Of a stretch of DNA of 6,519 nt, positions 5,853 to 6,519 are shown piece by piece; the stretch's first letter is position 1, and each line of letters opens with the position of its first letter. The notes under the pieces were generated by a model. The model saw only the letters and a program-made list of their open reading frames with translations, had not been told where the DNA came from and did not search any database. The translations under genes and the position numbers were made by a program. Origin of the DNA: an uncultured Deferribacteraceae bacterium (GTDB lineage Bacteria > Chrysiogenota > Deferribacteres > Deferribacterales > Mucispirillaceae); assembly GCA_947039055.1 (NCBI GenBank), contig CAMQYB010000113.1, positions 1-6,519 on the forward strand, written 5' to 3'.

Positions 5853-6416
5853 ATGTCAATGATAAATAAAGAAATAATTGATTTTACGGTTCAAGCATAC
5901 GCTAAAGATAGTTTCAAAGAGGTAAGTAAGAAAGATTTACTAGGCAAATGGTCTATATTCTTCTTCTATCCAGCAGATTTCACATTTGTATGTCCTACTG
6001 AGTTAGAAGATCTAGCTGATCTATACCCTAAATTTAAAGAGGCTAACTGTGAAGTTTACTCTGTATCTTGCGATACTCATTTTGTACATAAAGCTTGGCA
6101 TGATGCATCTGAAACAATTAAAAAAATTCAGTTCCCAATGTTAGCTGATCCAACTGGTGTGCTAGCTCGTGGATTTGAAGTTATGATCGACGAAGTTGGA
6201 CTATCTGAAAGAGCAACATTCATTATCAACCCTGAAGGAAAAGTAGTTGTATATGAAATAGTTGCTGGAAATATCGGACGTAACTCTGAGGAGTTATTAA
6301 GACTTCTTCAAGCATCTCAGTTCGTTGCACAACACGGTAATGAAGTTTGTCCTGCAAGATGGAAACCAGGAGCTAAAACATTAAAACCTGGAATTGATCT
6401 AGTTGGTAAACTGTAA
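5853..6416 (+). CDS. ahpC: AhpC-type 2-Cys peroxiredoxin (alkyl hydroperoxide reductase C)
   Basis: The enzyme is a cytosolic thiol peroxidase that reduces hydrogen peroxide, organic hydroperoxides and peroxynitrite. At 187 residues it has the same length as E. coli AhpC and resembles it from end to end. The peroxidatic Cys47 lies in FTFVCPTE with Pro40 and Thr44 upstream, and Arg120 in ERATF completes the active site. The resolving Cys166 lies in EVCPARW, making it a typical 2-Cys enzyme that forms a disulfide between subunits. The C-terminus ends LVGKL, as in the AhpC subgroup. Two extra cysteines occur, Cys66 and Cys73; the latter replaces the Thr of E. coli AhpC in the VSxDTHF motif. The usual reductase AhpF is not adjacent, so the electron donor is either encoded elsewhere or is a thioredoxin-like protein. 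It has its own promoter and terminator, suggesting a single-gene unit. Confidence 0.96.
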   Translation: MSMINKEIIDFTVQAYAKDSFKEVSKKDLLGKWSIFFFYPADFTFVCPTELEDLADLYPKFKEANCEVYSVSCDTHFVHKAWHDASETIKKIQFPMLADPTGVLARGFEVMIDEVGLSERATFIINPEGKVVVYEIVAGNIGRNSEELLRLLQASQFVAQHGNEVCPARWKPGAKTLKPGIDLVGKL

Positions 6417-6475
6417 GATAACAGTTAATCGCTTGCATTAAATAAATATAAAATTAAATTTATATAAAAAAAGAT

Positions 6476-6506
6476 AAAACCCTCTGCGTAGTTGTAGAGG
6501 GTTTTT
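6476..6506. terminator. Intrinsic terminator after ahpC, apparently bidirectional
   Basis: AAAACCCTCT (6476-6485) pairs perfectly with AGAGGGTTTT (6496-6505). GCG/TGT can extend the stem through wobble pairs to a four-base loop (6489-6492). A T-rich tail follows on the plus strand. On the minus strand the stem is followed by the complement of an A-rich run (6465-6479), so it could also stop a gene coming from the right, hinting at a convergent neighbour outside the window. It lies 60 bases after the ahpC stop. Confidence 0.92.
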
Positions 6507-6519
6507 CTATTCTACGCTA

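Noticed and set aside
1294..6416. Recoded TGA, because no gene here ends in TGA
   Set aside because: The five visible stops are TAA or TAG, but no in-frame TGA occurs within any conserved gene and tryptophans use TGG, so the standard code is enough.
1..6519. Mobile elements, CRISPR arrays, defence systems
   Set aside because: There is no transposase, integrase, spaced direct-repeat array or target-site duplication; all genes are conserved cellular genes.

Overview
The window is AT-rich, tightly packed bacterial DNA with ordinary housekeeping genes. One gene runs leftward off the left edge, a four-gene cluster runs rightward from a shared intergenic region, and a peroxiredoxin gene sits alone at the right with its own promoter and terminator. 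All genes read in the standard code, with purine-rich ribosome sites and strong AT preference at third positions. The organism is a low-GC bacterium that carries RecO, the Mg2+ transporter MgtE, an M29 aminopeptidase and an E. coli-like AhpC. I could not place it in a phylum from this sequence alone.

Left: positions 1-1100 (minus strand) hold a nearly complete M29 metallo-aminopeptidase whose last few codons lie outside the window. The 193-base gap at 1101-1293 separates it from the rightward genes. This gap holds a 9-bp inverted repeat next to a TATAAT box, and three copies of a TTACGT word.

Middle: positions 1294-5675 hold an oligopeptide/nickel-type ABC transporter ATPase, cysteinyl-tRNA synthetase (cysS), mgtE and recO. 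They lie on the same strand with gaps of 5, 50 and 31 bases and no visible terminator between them, so they are probably one transcript. The ABC gene is the oddest item. Its Walker A region is intact and in frame, but no ATG, GTG, TTG or CTG lies between the upstream stop and residue 64, so it seems to start on ATC or ATA, or to have a damaged start.

Right: positions 5676-5852 carry a good sigma-70 type promoter with several repeats around it. It drives ahpC (5853-6416), which is followed by a strong, apparently bidirectional intrinsic terminator at 6476-6506.

The cluster joins unlike functions: peptide or nickel transport energy, cysteine charging of tRNA, Mg2+ homeostasis and recombinational repair. 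An aminopeptidase divergent from a peptide-type ABC ATPase would fit peptide scavenging, but no permease or binding protein is visible. I found no mobile element, CRISPR array, tRNA, rRNA or clear new multi-gene system. The points worth a second look are the ABC start codon, the two regulatory gaps and reused sequences just ahead of start codons.
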